From Anaspis maculata (Eukaryota; Arthropoda; Insecta; Coleoptera; Scraptiidae), in assembly GCA_949128115.1 (NCBI GenBank), contig OX421961.1:89449277-89513276 (forward strand): a stretch of DNA of 64,000 nucleotides. Direction: 5' to 3'. The position numbers and the translations under genes are program-made. Numbering within the stretch: the first letter of the stretch is position 1; every line of letters starts with the position of its first letter. Of this stretch, positions 45,346 through 55,660 are shown piece by piece. The notes below the pieces were generated by a model. The model made no database searches, had not been told where the DNA came from, and saw only the letters and a program-made list of their open reading frames with translations.

Positions 45346-47321
45346 TAAGATTTGTTCTGACAAAAGGCGGCAGAAACAAAGCCTTTGATCTCGGATGAGC
45401 ACCAGGATTATGCAGGTAAAAGGTAAACAACAAGGTGGGCACTGGCACTGCCCAGTGGGCAGCTCTGCGGTTGCTCAAACACTGCTTCGACTTGACAAAA
45501 ATCAGTTCAGCGGACGAATCGTGGCGACACATTCGCGGAAGTCCCTCGAGTTTCGAATGACAAAGTCCAAATTTCTGAACACGGATCTGACGACTAAACA
45601 TTCATCCACGCTGTAATGGTAGGTAGTGCCCTTAATAATTGTTGAATTTTACCAAATGACGATGATGATGATATTTAATAATTACAAGACCCTCTCTTCT
45701 ATTGTTAAAAATCTTTGATGTTGTTTTAATTACTCCTAAAGAAAAGGGCTCTGGAGAGATCCTTCGACATTCGGGCAAATATTTATGAATTAGAAACGAA
45801 GAAATCGCAGTAGCGACCATAATGTTTTCCTTTAAGCGAAATTTAATTAAATCCCAATTTTGATCCGAGTTTAATCTGCAATATCGCAAACTGAGCATCG
45901 CGGCTCAAACAAGTCCCAGGAGAATTCACTGAGATGAACAATAAGAGATTGCGCGAAAATCGGTTCTATATGAAAACATGGAGTGGCGGACTGTTATCGA
46001 AATTAATTATAACCAGTTTTAATCATGATGGTTTTGCATTATCACGAAGGATACGAGAGAAGTTACGATAAACACTAAAAACCATAAATAATAGCACAAA
46101 AACGCAGTGAAAAGTATTGTGTTTTTTACGCAATGAAAAGTATTGTGTTTTTTACGACTATTCAGAGCAATTGTTTCCATATCATTTCTTTCTTTTTCCC
46201 GCAAAAAACGAGTCCGGAATGTTCCTGCGTCAACACTAAACTTTTTCGCGAAAGTAACAAATGAAAGCCATATATTCAACTTAATTCTGACATACATACT
46301 AATAATATTACGGCGTCATTTTATAGTCGTTCCCCATTTCTACCTGCATCATACCTTGCAATATTTCAGGTGCAATCGCTCATACGGAAGCTGCTCAAAT
46401 TTTGGTATTCTTGCTAGAAATTCCTAGGCGAAAATTGTGAAAGGCAAAATACCGTAGGTATCTGCCTCGGTATTTGCTATTATTAAGCGAACCCGGCAAA
46501 AACTTCCATCGCCAGAGAAGCTGTATACTTAATATAAGAGACGAAGCTCGAAACGGGAATAAAATACAGCGCGCAATTTTAAATTGATATCTTGTAATCA
46601 AGCTCGGCGACAGATGACGCAAACTGTGATTCGCTGGCGAATATTTCTTGCTGGGTGGTCCCGACGTTGAGGCAATTACTATTTTTTGCCGCAATTTTAG
46701 TCGCGTTGTTCTGTATTATTAGGTATTCGAGAGAGAGGAGCTGTGAGGTTCCACAAAGAGCGAGGAATTTTGACAAAAATCTTTGTTTTCCGCCAACTTA
46801 TGGTAGTTGGAATTCATCCCTAAAAAATATGCCGCATAGTTCCCAAATCTGGAACACCCCCGGCGACGTGAATATTCTGAAATGATCCTTGAAGCTTCCC
46901 TCTAATGTTATCATTTTCCGCTTGTGTGCTCTTATCGGTGTTATTATTAGCGCACCTGTTTCTGAAGTGAAGTTTGACAAACACGCAATAATGGGGTGAA
47001 GTGTTGATTAATCGAAGGCAAAGGGCAGAGGCAGCGAACATAAACATGTAGGTAACTGTGAAAGACCAAACAAGTCATGGCATCTATTGTCTTCGTCAAG
47101 ATTTATTCAAATGTATCTAAGTTTGATAACAAAAAATATTCATGGCTTTTGCAAACTCAAACTGCAACTGCAGCACCTTTTCGAGCTCTTGAAGGAGTGA
47201 ACTCGAAAAGACTCTTCACACTCAGCATACCCTGCAATTTCTAAAACATTCGGCTATTGTCGTTTGGCACCTCCACCATTTATGTATTCAGGTTCGTCGC
47301 CTACTCCCGCACTTTTACACT
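45346..47321. other. Two-kilobase stretch with no confirmed gene
   Basis: Contains a 26-bp tandem duplication at 46104-46155 (GAAAAGTATTGTGTTTTTTA core). A frame at 46655-46885 has one hydrophobic run but no family match. Nothing more can be supported. Confidence 0.3.
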
Positions 47322-47646
47322 TTTTTTTCTTTTTTTTGCCCTGCATCAACAGCTAGGTTATTAAAAGGTTTTTGTCGTCGGTTTTTTTTTTAACGATAAC
47401 AATGAGGACGATAACAACGAAGTATTGTAAGATTTGCATCTTTGGATCAGTGGGGGATTTATCAGTGGAGTTTTGTTTTGATGGCTTTCTCGTTTCATCC
47501 CTTTTTCCGGGGCATCACCGCACGATAGTAGATGCCCCAGTACTAAGAGACGCGTGAAAAAGTCCATCTGGCCCAGTGCGGATTTGAACCCGGGACCTTC
47601 GCCTTTGAAAGCGAGGCTGAGCTCACCGTGCTACCGACTGGGTTAC
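47322..47646 (-). mobile_element. tRNA-derived SINE family 2, copy 1
   Basis: On the minus strand the head (from about 47645) has an A-box-like TAGCACGGTGAGC and a B box GGTTCAAATCC (47580-47590). The body includes TGGGGCATCTACTATCG and GATGAAACGAGAAAGCCAT. The 3' end is GATGCAGGGC followed by an A-rich tail. Copy 2 is at 52843-53158. AAAAGTAAAAGTAA before the head resembles the sequence after the tail, a possible target duplication. Confidence 0.88.
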
Positions 47647-48427
47647 TTTTACTTTTGTTTGTAGCTTTTCCTCAAAAATGCGGACCTTCGGCTCGGTGCA
47701 AAATTCGATTTGGCTACATTCGTTCTCATCATACTCAGCAAGGTTCAGTTACCATAAAAATCATGTTACCCAACTAAAGACTGATACGGCGTTCTAAAAA
47801 AGCGTACATTTTACATTCGAATCTTTCCTGAACCGATAAAGCCGCGCTTTTTTTATTCTTATTCTTGCGGTTCTTGTTCTTATTATCGACTTGAGAAGCA
47901 TTTGTTCAGTGGTGTAACATCTGCTGCGTTCGGGAACGGTCGGAGGACGACTTATCCCATCATTGATGGACATTAAAGAAAATAAGTCATGTATATAGCT
48001 AAACATAAACATAAACATCTATGAGCAAACTGAAGCTAAGCGATGGCCTCATCATCTCTCTCAAACCCTTTTTTAAATTTTTCTCAAATAGCCGAAATAT
48101 GAGAATTTGACTGTTTTCCCTTTGAACCCCCCATATTTTTTAAAATGAAGGCCGAAAGTTTGTTTTTATTCATTATTCATCAACGAAGATTAACTAAACA
48201 GCATTTCATTGTAGTTGTGCGTGATTCTTCAGAAACACCGTAAGAAATGGAATATCTTCTCCACGACTCACACCTGACGCTCACCAGGCCAATTTCTCTA
48301 AAGTTATGACAGATACGTGAAAGTGATACGCAACTTTTTTGCAGGCAACTTGATGGCCTCTCATTTGAACCGAGCAGTTTTTTGATGGGATTGCAATCTA
48401 TCGAGATAGCTGCAAAAAAACTTGAAA
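47647..48427. other. Gene-free stretch left of the Tc1-like element
   Basis: No recognisable gene or repeat between the SINE and the transposon terminus. Confidence 0.35.
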
Positions 48428-48429
48428 TA

Positions 48430-49270
48430 AAGTGGTCAACAAAATAAGTGTCTATGTCGATATTTGTATAGTTTTTCAAAACTTGACAGCTTTAGAATCT
48501 TTCGCGCGATTTTGGATCTGTTTGAACTGGTGGATAGCCTCATTCTTTGGCTATTGGATCCAAGTTTTGCGGATATTGAGAAAGCCCAATAAAATTTCTA
48601 CAGGGTGTCAAATAAAGCAATGCAAAAGTTTTGAAAGTTTCGCTAACCCCCATTTTGCCAAGAAATTTTTTTTGTGGATACCAACACCAAAAATATGAAG
48701 AATGATGTATTCTCTCGAAAAGGTTTTCGATTCATCCCCCTATTTCTGTTTAAAAAAAAGTTATGCCATTTTTTCCTCAATCTACACTTTTCGACAATTA
48801 ACGTTACAACTGGCCATATTATCGAGGCAAATTTGACAACAATTGATACTTTCACTTGAAAAACTGTCCCATGAAAAACATTTTCTTTACTCACCCCTAA
48901 AATGATTATCTACGGTCAGTGCCTTAAGCCCCTGCGAACCGACTTAGAATGTAGCCTGCTGGAGCGGGCATCAGGATGGGATAGTACTGTGTCACAACAG
49001 ATTTACCACATCAACCATATCAAACCCCCTTTGATATTGTTTGTTAGGGGTTGTTTTCAAAAAATTGGTAATTGATAACTTGAGAAGAAAAAGACCTAGA
49101 GACAAAATTTTTATTTCATGTTCAATCGCATACGGTGACACATTTTGCAACGTAGTGGGGGTGTCCTTCTTAGCAACCCTTACTTAAGGGACGGAAATGT
49201 TTTTGTAGGAGTGTGTGGTTTCATTTCTTATGGTTTCGTCTCTTCTGAATTCAATTTTGGTATTAAAAAT
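48430..49270 (+). repeat. Left inverted repeat of the Tc1-like element
   Basis: The outer 490 bp or so differ from the right repeat at about five positions by eye. Beyond the shared TTATCTACGGTCAGTGCC (about 48920) the match falls to roughly 80-85%. At 48599-48607 it contains TACAGGGTG, the terminal motif of other TA-flanked elements here. Confidence 0.93.
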
Positions 49271-49429
49271 TGTTTTTATTCAACATTATCTCCTATTCGG
49301 GTAAAACTCGTTCGATTGGTTTTTCATTTGTGTATGTGTCTTTTTAGCTGAAGAACTTATCGTTTTACTTATGTTACCTTAAAAACCAAACCTTTTTCTT
49401 CCGCTATTGTGAGCAGAGTAATTTGTAAA

Positions 49430-50446
49430 ATGCCGCGTTTAAGTCCGGATGAATTAGCCATCGTGGCACGAATGCGAGAGAGGGGCGACACCATCGACAA
49501 CATTGCGGCACTTTTTAGGACCTCCTCTAGGTCCATAAGTCGTGCAATTCGACGTCTGGCAGCTGGAGACATTAATTACCGTCGTGGAGGAAGAACTCGG
49601 AAAACAACCGCTGCGCAGGATCGCTTTGTTCGAAGGGCGATCCAGAGAAAACCGACCACTACTGCAAGTGCCATCAACAACGTGTTGAGGGCCACGACGG
49701 GGATCCAGCTGTCAAACCAAACTGTCAGACGAAGATTGCACGACTCTGGGCTAAGAGCGAGAAGAAGAGCCTCATGCCCTTTAATGAACCGACGTCATCG
49801 CGCCGTGCGTCTCCAATGGGCTAGGGACCACCAGAACTGGGGAATAGCTGAATGGGGTAGATGTTTGTTTACGGATGAAAGTAAGTTCAATTTGTTCCAT
49901 TCGAATGGGCGTGTTTTGGTGTGGAGAAGAAGAAATGAAAGATTTTTGGAAGAGCACATGGAGGCGAGAGTGGCGTTTGGAGGTGGAGGAGTGACTGTTT
50001 GGGGTGGAATCACGATGACAGGAAAGAGTGAGTTGGTGGTGTTAAGAGGACAGAGCATGAATGGAGAGAGATATCGAGATTTGTGTATTAGGGATATTGT
50101 GGTCCCCTACGCGCAAAACTTCGGTGATGGATTCATTCTGGTTGACGACAACGCGAGACCACATCGTGCACGTATTGTCACCGAATTTTTGAGGGATCAC
50201 AATATTGAGCGAATGGATTGGCCACCCTTGTCTCCTGATATGAATGTGATTGAGCATGTATGGAGTAGAATGAAGAGAAATATGAAAGAAAGGGAAGGAC
50301 AAATTGAAAATTTTGATGACTTGGCGGATGCGATTCAGGTTGAATGGGATGCTATTCCTCAGGAGTTTTTGCGAAACCTGGTGGAGAGTATGCCTCGAAG
50401 GGTTGCGGCTCTCATTAGAGCTAGAGGAGGTCCCACCAAATACTGA
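49430..50446 (+). CDS. Tc1-like transposase, DD34E, intact 338 aa
   Basis: Cut-and-paste transposase binding the element's inverted repeats and inserting at TA. Open from the ATG at 49430 (an in-frame GTG at 49409 is the only earlier alternative) to the TGA at 50446. The N-terminal region has two helix-turn-helix segments (about 7-45 and 60-110), separated by GGRTRK, the GRPR-like linker. The catalytic triad is complete: Asp149 in FTDESKF, Asp240 in VDDNARPH, Glu275 in PDMNVIEHVW, with exactly 34 residues between the last two. Length and architecture are typical of full Tc1 transposases. It is GC-richer than its surroundings. No frameshift or stop was seen. Confidence 0.96.
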   Translation: MPRLSPDELAIVARMRERGDTIDNIAALFRTSSRSISRAIRRLAAGDINYRRGGRTRKTTAAQDRFVRRAIQRKPTTTASAINNVLRATTGIQLSNQTVRRRLHDSGLRARRRASCPLMNRRHRAVRLQWARDHQNWGIAEWGRCLFTDESKFNLFHSNGRVLVWRRRNERFLEEHMEARVAFGGGGVTVWGGITMTGKSELVVLRGQSMNGERYRDLCIRDIVVPYAQNFGDGFILVDDNARPHRARIVTEFLRDHNIERMDWPPLSPDMNVIEHVWSRMKRNMKEREGQIENFDDLADAIQVEWDAIPQEFLRNLVESMPRRVAALIRARGGPTKY

Positions 50447-51059
50447 TGAAGATGAACTTATGTGAGTGATTCAAGGATATTTTCATATCCCTCGTGTCTA
50501 ACGGTGTTTCCTTTTTTAGTCGCAGCCGAAGAGTATTTTGCGGAGAGACCCGAAGGCAGTTCCTAGTTACACTTTTACTTGGTTTGAGGTGACTAGTGAC
50601 GTGGCGCACTAACCGAGGAAGAACGAGTGCTTTACGTGTCCTCCGAGACACGAAGACAAGCGAGTTGGCTATTTTTGCGTGAGACTCTAGACGCGGGCGT
50701 ATCTCCAACTTGAAATCAAGTCCATAGTTCCGGCTACGCTTGCTCTATAGGTAAACCGCAGTGGAAGTCTGGTGTACACAATGGTGGCGGTCAATGGAAA
50801 TCACATGGAAGTCAGTAGAAGTTACGTGGAAATCAGTGGAAGTCTTGTCTACAAAATTTTTGCTGTCTTTGACCGCGCCGAGTTTGAAAGCAACTGAAAG
50901 TTAAAACTGGACTGTACCAATTTTTTTCGCTACTGATAGTATAACTCTATCGATTTTATGGAAACATTGTTTTCAATTGTAAACACTTTGTCACAATAAA
51001 GAAAAACTCCATCCGAAGTTATGAACTTGATTCTTTCTTTCAAATGGTAACATTTGTTC
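50447..51059 (+). other. Noncoding 3' segment of the Tc1-like element
   Basis: Spacer between the transposase stop and the right inverted repeat. ACAATAAAGAAAAA at about 50993-51006 could serve as the transposase polyadenylation signal. Confidence 0.5.
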
Positions 51060-51900
51060 AAAATCAATTTTAATCGCCAAAATTGCATTCAGAACAGACG
51101 AAACCATAAGAAATGATACCAAACACTTAAACAAAAACATTTCCATCCCTTAAGTAAGGGTAGCTATGAATCACACACCCACTTTGTTGCAAAATGCGTC
51201 ACCGTATGCGATTGAACGTCAAATAAGAAAGTAGCCTCTGGGTCTTCTCGTTCTCAAGTTATCAATTTTCAATTTTTTTAAAACAACCCTAAACAAACAT
51301 TATCAGAGGGTTTCATATGGTTAATGTTGTAAATCTGATGTGATACAGTGCTATTCCATCTCCAGCTCCAGCAGGCTACATTCTTACTCGGTCCGCAGGG
51401 GCTTTAGGCACTGACCGTAGATAATCATTTTAGGGGTGAGTAAAGAAAATGTTTTTCATGGGACAGTTTTTCAAGTGAAAGTATCAATTGTTGTCAAATT
51501 TGCCTCGATAATATGGCCAGTTGTAACGTTAATTGTCGAAAAGTGTAGATTGAGGAAAAAATGGCATAACTTTTTTTTAAACAGAAATAGGAGGATGAAT
51601 CAAAAACCTTTTCGAGAGAATACATCATTCTTCATATTTTTGGTGTTGGTATCCACAAAAAAAATTTCTTGGCAAAATGGGGGTTAGCGAAACTTTCAAA
51701 ACTTTTGCATTGCTTTATTTGACACCCTGTAGAAATTTTATTGGGCTTTCTCAATATCCGCAAAACTTGGATCCGATAGCCAAAGAATGAGGCTATCCAC
51801 CAGTTCAAACATATCCAAAATCGCGCGAAAGATTCCAAAGCTGTCAAGTTTTGAAAAACTATACAAATATCGACATAGACACTTATTTTGTTGACCACTT
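51060..51900 (-). repeat. Right inverted repeat of the Tc1-like element
   Basis: Mirror of 48430-49270, near-identical in the outer part and clearly diverged in the inner part. The matching open frames in the two repeats are mirror artefacts. Confidence 0.93.
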
Positions 51901-51902
51901 TA

Positions 51903-52842
51903 TATCAATAATCCAAGATGACGGCGATTCCACACCACCTATCGACGGGGACTTTTTACACAGTAGTCAGCAAGCTTTCGAGAACATCTCTACCAATTTT
52001 CAAAACTACACTATCTATTTTCATTTTCGTAATTTTTTTTTCGTTGACTGGGCTACTGTATCGAGACAATAACTCGAGGCAAACAAATTTTTCCACTTTG
52101 CATCGACCGGGCGCCGGCTTAAAGCAAACCTTTTTTGCAGCATTCGTGCATGCGAATTCATAATTCTTCAAATTCTAGGACGCATATTGCTACAGTAACC
52201 GGAGTAAATCAATATACCAGCAATTGGCGAGAAAAAACTTCGTTTCCCTCTTAAAACTGAATTGTAAGGGTATTTACAAGAGCATTTTCTTTTTCGTAAC
52301 TTCATTTACGGTGAATCCACAGACATTGATGTATATGTATCTTTCGTCGCTCTCTAAATACATAAAGTATACAACAGATTACTACAACCCAAGAACATTA
52401 GGTTTTGATCTAGAAAAAAATTGAGGCGTTCTTTGCAAAATCTCCACTTATCAATTTCAAAAAAATTGCTTCATGTATTTCATTGAGAACTTCTGGATAC
52501 CTTAATATGATTTGTGGTGTTTCTGCAGAGGCGACGTAATTTAAAATACAGCTAGAATTTTTCTACACTGATGGTTTCGCAGAGATGTATTGAGTGAATT
52601 GGCATCTAGCATGGTCCCAAATATCCGCAATTGAGCTCTACCGAAAAGTGACAACTGGGGTTTTCGCAAAGAACCGTTCAAACAAATTACAACGCTGGAA
52701 GGTCCTTCCTCATTTCAGTTATTGTTAGGAAACTCCCGGAAATCCCGACGCGTGAATAAGACATATCGACACAATTCTTTTGACCTTCCTGTCAAGGGTA
52801 GACTCCTCAAGTATGCGTGGGCTATTATGATTTTGATTTTGA
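51903..52842. other. Gene-free stretch right of the Tc1-like element
   Basis: No recognisable gene. Short frames at 51918-52163 overlap the transposon edge and have no domain. Confidence 0.35.
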
Positions 52843-53158
52843 TTTTTTTTTTGCCCTGCATCAACAGCTAGGTTATTAGCAGGTTTTTGCCGTCGGGGTT
52901 TTTCTTTAACGATAACAATGAGAACGATAACAACGAAGAACTGTAAGATTTGCATCGGATCAGTGGGGGATTTATCAGTGGGGTTTTGTTTCGATGACTT
53001 TCTCGTTTCATCCCTCTTCCCGGGGCATCACCGCACGATAGTAGATGCCCCAGTACTAAGAGACGCCTGAAAAAGTCCATCTGACCCAGTGCGGATTTGA
53101 ACCCGGGTCCTTCGCCTTTGAAAGCGAGGCCGAGCTCACCGTGCTACCGACCGGGTTG
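52843..53158 (-). mobile_element. tRNA-derived SINE family 2, copy 2
   Basis: Very similar to 47322-47646 over the whole length, with the same head, B box (53093-53103), body and GATGCAGGGC end. The 3' tail is (AAAATC)n. AATCAAATCAAAATCAA before the head matches the tail side, fitting a target duplication in which the tail has slipped. Confidence 0.88.
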
Positions 53159-53212
53159 ATTTTGATTTGATTCAACTATGAATAAATAAACTTGAAACTT
53201 ATTGTTATTATA

Positions 53213-53240
53213 CAGTGCGTGTCAAAAGTTTGGAATATTG
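53213..53240 (+). repeat. Tc1-type terminal inverted repeat, one end only
   Basis: CAGTGCGTGTCAAAAGTTTG preceded by TA is a typical Tc1/mariner end. No matching complement was found downstream, so the other end is lost or too diverged to see. Confidence 0.5.
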
Positions 53241-53559
53241 AATTTTTCTCCCCTGTCAGGAATATCGAAAAACACTTGGATTGGATAGATCGAATTGATT
53301 TTTTTTCATGCATGGAACATTTTCCGATAATTTTTATTTTTCTACCCCTCCCCGTTCTCAAACAGTGAAGTCATCGATATTTTTTTAAATTCTTTTCCAA
53401 AATAGATTTGAATGGGTTTGAAATTTTGATTTCAATAAGTTTTTAGTACAAGAACGATACTATGTAGTATCGATGCTGGAGCTCACAAAAAACGTTCCAA
53501 ATCACTTGGATGTCTGCAGCGGGTGTTCGAATTGTGGCGCCTATTGCCTACTTGTCTAG

Positions 53560-53765
53560 TTAACGGGAGACAATCAAGATGTACGCGATTACCTGAACAA
53601 GGTATTTCCGAACAATCGGCAGGCAAGGCTTCATTGAATGGCCAGCTCGGTCCTCAGATCTGACCTCGTGAGACTTTTTTTATGAGATTTAAAAGAGAGG
53701 ATTCAGGACGAAACAAGGGCAGTACAACCCGAAACTCTCCAAAGTCTTTGTTCCAAGCATAAGTT
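53560..53765 (+). pseudogene. Remnant of a mariner/Tc-type transposase C-terminus
   Basis: One frame reads VRDYLNKVFPNN; the next frame reads FIEWPARSSDLT and then DFF. These are the diagnostic IEWPARSPDLTPLDFFLWG-type text around the third catalytic residue. ERIQDETRAVQPETLQSL follows in the first frame. Frameshifts and stops break it. It likely belongs with the terminal repeat at 53213. Confidence 0.7.
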
Positions 53766-55200
53766 TCAACTTCGATTGGCGTACTGCCAAGAAAAAAATG
53801 GCCGTCAACTTGAAAATTTACTCTGACAGTCTTTATAGGAGTAACACAGTTCAGGCAGTGCGAAACTGTAGTGCGAAGATCATCAGGGCTCATACAGCAT
53901 CAAGGGACAATAAAATATCGGATTACCTTGAAAAATGGCCGGAATTTGGCATATCTCACGGAGACAATTTAGACAGTTTCCCGAAATGACGTTTGCAAAT
54001 TTAGGTACGGAATAAGAAGAGAATTTTTTTATCTACAAAATGACGTTCCAGATAATCAAATCCGTCGAAAAACAAACGATCTACAGACAGTTCTTATTAC
54101 CAGATGAAGCCCATTTTGGCGCCTCCACCATATTTGCCTGCAGCAGATGTTAATATTCCACCATAATTTTTCATGGTCCTTGATCGCCCAAGAATCAATT
54201 AGGGCATAACTCTATATACCTTCATGAAGTTGCACACGGCCAAGCCTTTTTTGACCCTATGCCCCCGGACTATAGGCAGTAGGTGTTAAATTTTAGGTCA
54301 GTCGCTGCTTCCGATTCATTTTTTTTAACGGTCACGTTAGACACGTTCCGCTGGATTTTCTCAGTGGATCGATTGAAAAACATCACCGATATATATTTAA
54401 CAAAACGGAATAAATTGAGAGGGGCTGCAAGAAAATTCAGGTGGCATATCAATTTACTGGCTGTCGCATAATCAATCAATAAGTAGGTGTCTAGTGTCAA
54501 AACAAAATCATCACTTTACATCAAAAAATTTCGTTCGATTAGGCACGAGAAAATTGAATGTTTTCATGGTTCGATCTTACAGTAATAACAGATCTTCGAT
54601 GGCATTATAAACAATAGATAAACATCCAGGAGTGATGTAGGTAGGTAAGCACAATCTGTACTGATATTATTATTGAACTTAAGACAAACTACCATAAAGC
54701 AGCAGGTTTGTTTGTCAATTTCACAGCTCAAAACATGTTTCAACTTATCAAATTAGCGATAAACTGATGAAAGTTTTCGTCGCGTTATATCTACATTCTA
54801 GTTCTAAGAATACATCGCACAATGCGTGTATACCAGCTATTCATCTGACTAAAAAGGACAGAATGACTAATGCAAGTTTTAAAAGGACGTTTTGTACAAC
54901 GCATCCTATTTTTAGATTTAATTACAGAAACTTACACTATTAATTTCGGATAAAAATAAAAGTAACACACAGGGGTGTACACCTACTATAATAATATATA
55001 AGAAAGCGGCTTTTTTGTCATGCTTTTAATATAAGGTATGAGACACTTACTTTTTGCAAATTATCGGAGTTATGTTGATAGGACATGGAATGATGTTAAC
55101 GACATTGCGACAGCGACAGCTATTTTGCAGATTGAAGAATACATTTTGAAATTTATAGATCGCGATCATGAACTTCCAACCACATTGTGATGCACTGCTT
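53766..55200. other. Gene-free stretch
   Basis: No recognised gene. The first 230 bp may be further decayed transposase sequence. Confidence 0.3.
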
Positions 55201-55204
55201 ATAC

Positions 55205-55235
55205 AGGGTGATTTTTTGAAAAGGACCCACCTCCA
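55205..55235 (+). repeat. Single CAGGGTGATTT terminus
   Basis: TATACAGGGTGATTTTTTG resembles the ends of the 25149 and 27374 foldbacks. The opposite terminus was not found nearby. Confidence 0.35.
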
Positions 55236-55510
55236 GTTTCTAGCTGCACAATTTTTTCCAGAATGAAATGGTGGAACAGGTCGATTTTCTTTTCGAAGTG
55301 GACATAGAACTAGCGTATTTTCAATCTTCCTGTTGCACCTCTCTGGGCTGGGTGACTACTCTTTCAAGAATTCTCTTTCCATAATAGTTGAAACAAAATT
55401 GAAATCCATCAACTCACTATGAAGTCACAAATTCTACAAAATCGAATTCTTTCCCCATGTTTTGTCAATATTATATCTGAAAAATCAATTGATTCTTTCA
55501 CTAAACCACT

Positions 55511-55660
55511 TACCTCGAGTTCCACCAAACTTTTATCAACGCGATAACTTTATCACTCTGATAGTAACTAAGCAACTGGCCATCCTATTGGCTGGTGTAT
55601 AGCAACTATCAGCGTGATTGATTTAATCTGCTCTTGAAATTTTGGTGGAACCCGAGGTTA
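55511..55660. mobile_element. Foldback MITE of about 150 bp
   Basis: ACCTCGAGTTCCACCAAA at the left is mirrored by TTTGGTGGAACCCGAGGT at the right, with inner arms TAACTTTATCACTCTGATAG/CTATCAGCGTGATT. No coding sequence. Confidence 0.8.

Larger units (their letters stand above)
48430..51900 (+). mobile_element. Complete Tc1-like DNA transposon with very long inverted repeats (3471 bp)
   Basis: Ends AAGTGGTCAACAAAATAAGT at the left and its exact complement at the right are bordered by TA on both sides (48428-48429, 51901-51902), the Tc1/mariner target. The inverted repeats extend about 840 bp (48430 to about 49270, and about 51060 to 51900). They enclose a single intact transposase gene. Most Tc1 elements have inverted repeats of about 20-460 bp, so these are unusually long. 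With an intact gene and near-identical ends it may still be active or only recently silenced. Confidence 0.95.

Noticed and set aside
47570..47646. A tRNA gene on the minus strand
   Set aside because: A nearly identical head with the same downstream body occurs at 53080-53158, so this is a SINE head.
48432..51898. A duplicated 88-codon gene at 48432-48698 and 51632-51898
   Set aside because: Both are the same stretch of the transposon's inverted repeats.
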